Source: Poriferisodalis sp965208555 (GTDB lineage Bacteria > Actinomycetota > Acidimicrobiia > Acidimicrobiales > Poriferisodalaceae). Taken from it: DNA of 64,000 nt. The stretch spans positions 1,364,001 to 1,428,000 of the forward strand of contig NZ_OZ242342.1 in the NCBI RefSeq assembly GCF_965208555.1, read 5' to 3'. Below are positions 63,005-64,000 of this stretch, piece by piece. The notes below the pieces were generated by a model. The model saw only the letters and a program-made list of their open reading frames with translations, made no database searches and had not been told where the DNA came from. Position numbers and translations under genes: made by a program. Numbering within the stretch: position 1 is the first letter of the stretch; every line of letters starts with the position of its first letter.

Positions 63005-64000
63005 TCAAAGCCGGTCAGCCGGGATGGCGTAGAACAGGTCGGCGCCGCCGGTGACGGCGGGCACCAATCCGGCTGCTCCCGACAGGATCTGGGTGGCATA
63101 GAAGTGTGCCGTAGCGATTTTGTCCGCCAGGAACTGCGGCGAAGCGGGCCCGCTGCCGCCGGCTTCACGTGCTTCGGCAGCGCTGAGACCCTGGGAGGCC
63201 AGCAGCTGCGCGGCCGCCTGGGCGCTGCGAGCCAGCAGCCAGCCGCCCACCACCACACCGGCCAGGCGCATGAACGGCGTCGAGCCCGCAGCCACGTCGT
63301 TGGGCGCCGACGCGAGCTGGGTGCCCAGCCACATCGCCGCGTTGCCGAAGGCCTCCGCACCCGCGCTCAGCGGGGCGGCAATCGCCTTGAGGTCTGCGTC
63401 GTCGCTGGCCGCCAGCTCTGCGGCGGTCTCGCCGATCTGGCCGATGAGCCGCGCCATGGCCTTGCCGCCGTCCAGCGGCAGCTTGCGGAATGCCAGGTCG
63501 GCGGCCTGGATGCCGTTGGTGCCCTCATAGATGGGTGCGATGCGGCTGTCGCGCCAGTGCTGGGCAGCACCGGTTTCCTCCACGTAGCCCATGCCGCCGT
63601 GCACCTGCACGCCCAGCGAGGTCATCTCCACGCCCAGGTCGGTGCCCCAGCCCTTGCTGATCGGCGTCAGGATGGCCACCAGCTCGTCAGCCTGCGCCCG
63701 TTCATCAGGATCTGCCGCTGACAGCGACTGGTCGATGGCAGCCGCGTTCAGGTACATGACGCAGCGCATGGCCTCGGCGTTGGCCCGCATGGTCATCAGC
63801 ATCCGGCGCACGTCGGCATGGTCGACGATGGGCGAGGACTGCCCGGGCGGCAGCTCGGTGCCGATGGCCCGACCCTGCTTGCGCTCGACGGCGTAGTCGC
63901 GTGCCTGCTGGTAGGCCCGCTCGGTGAGCGACAGGCCCTGCAGGCCCACCGAGAGGCGCGCGTTGTTCATCATGGTGAACATGGCCCGCATGCCGCCGTG
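63005..64000 (-). CDS. Acyl-CoA dehydrogenase, C-terminal part, cut by window end
   Basis: The 331 visible residues form the C-terminal helical domain: MNNARLSVGLQGLSLTERAY, QGRAIGTELPPGQSSPIVDH, VQVHGGMGYVEETGAAQHWR and SRIAPIYEGTNGIQAADLAF. The HGGMGY and IYEGTNGIQA motifs are those of flavin-linked acyl-CoA dehydrogenases with the long C-terminal extension (DUF/ACAD10-type or FadE-like, about 600 residues). The N-terminal half is beyond 64000. It is about 50 bases upstream of larE. Confidence 0.92.
   Translation of the reverse strand, partial: HGGMRAMFTMMNNARLSVGLQGLSLTERAYQQARDYAVERKQGRAIGTELPPGQSSPIVDHADVRRMLMTMRANAEAMRCVMYLNAAAIDQSLSAADPDERAQADELVAILTPISKGWGTDLGVEMTSLGVQVHGGMGYVEETGAAQHWRDSRIAPIYEGTNGIQAADLAFRKLPLDGGKAMARLIGQIGETAAELAASDDADLKAIAAPLSAGAEAFGNAAMWLGTQLASAPNDVAAGSTPFMRLAGVVVGGWLLARSAQAAAQLLASQGLSAAEAREAGGSGPASPQFLADKIATAHFYATQILSGAAGLVPAVTGGADLFYAIPADRL

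Overview
The window is high-GC, densely packed bacterial DNA. Several things point to an actinobacterium: two F420-type oxidoreductases (a luciferase-like LLM enzyme and a PPOX-class protein), a DUF222/HNH (13E12-type) endonuclease, a class III cyclase fused to an AAA-type ATPase with a helical-repeat tail, an Lhr helicase and a HelD-type helicase. An uncultured or marine Acidimicrobiia-like lineage is my best guess, but the class is inferred from gene content only. No rRNA, CRISPR array, integrase or insertion sequence was found. One tRNA-Arg(CCU) gene is present.

Bases 1-9300 are an accessory, toxin/defence-rich region. It holds the start of a TIGR02391 (Ymh-like) gene, a KAP P-loop NTPase, an ASCH protein, a hicAB pair whose hicA carries a one-base frameshift, an orphan HicB-like antitoxin, a MetE-like protein, an APH-type kinase and an AbiE pair whose toxin has lost its nucleotidyltransferase core. 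It also holds a DUF2283 protein, a PPOX protein and an HTH-MNT/HEPN pair arranged tail to tail. Short fragments that copy parts of the ASCH, HicB-like and PPOX genes lie between them, so the region has been repeatedly rearranged.

Bases 9300-19100 carry an ArsR-glyoxalase fusion, a membrane metallophosphoesterase with in-frame 18-bp repeats, the DUF222/HNH gene, the tRNA, a TetR regulator overlapping a sulfatase/DJ-1 fusion gene, an SRPBCC protein, an LLM oxidoreductase and a NIPSNAP-like protein.

From 19146 to 52396 every gene is on the minus strand. This block starts (transcriptionally) with hemE, hemG, lnt, a HelD-type helicase, a CDGSH protein and Lhr. It continues with an ABC transporter (ATPase plus two FtsX-type permeases), the large cyclase/ATPase, a B12-binding mutase subunit, 3-hydroxyacyl-CoA dehydrogenase, an APH-like kinase, an HtrA protease, enoyl-CoA hydratase, an MFS exporter, DsbB and a DM13 protein. 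It ends with a likely catabolic trio: HpaB-like monooxygenase, AA_synth-family protein and enamidase-like amidohydrolase.

Bases 52570-57940 encode an envelope/glycolipid-type cluster (GT4, methyltransferase, helical-barrel protein, second methyltransferase, GtrA), then DoxX and GNAT proteins. The window closes with a PAC2-family protein and, on the minus strand, an acyl-CoA dehydrogenase (cut by the window end), LarE, an unknown repeat-ended protein and GlnD. The least explained structural signal is a 93-bp gap-free hairpin element present twice (22535-22627 and 57991-58083), with paired substitutions in its stems.
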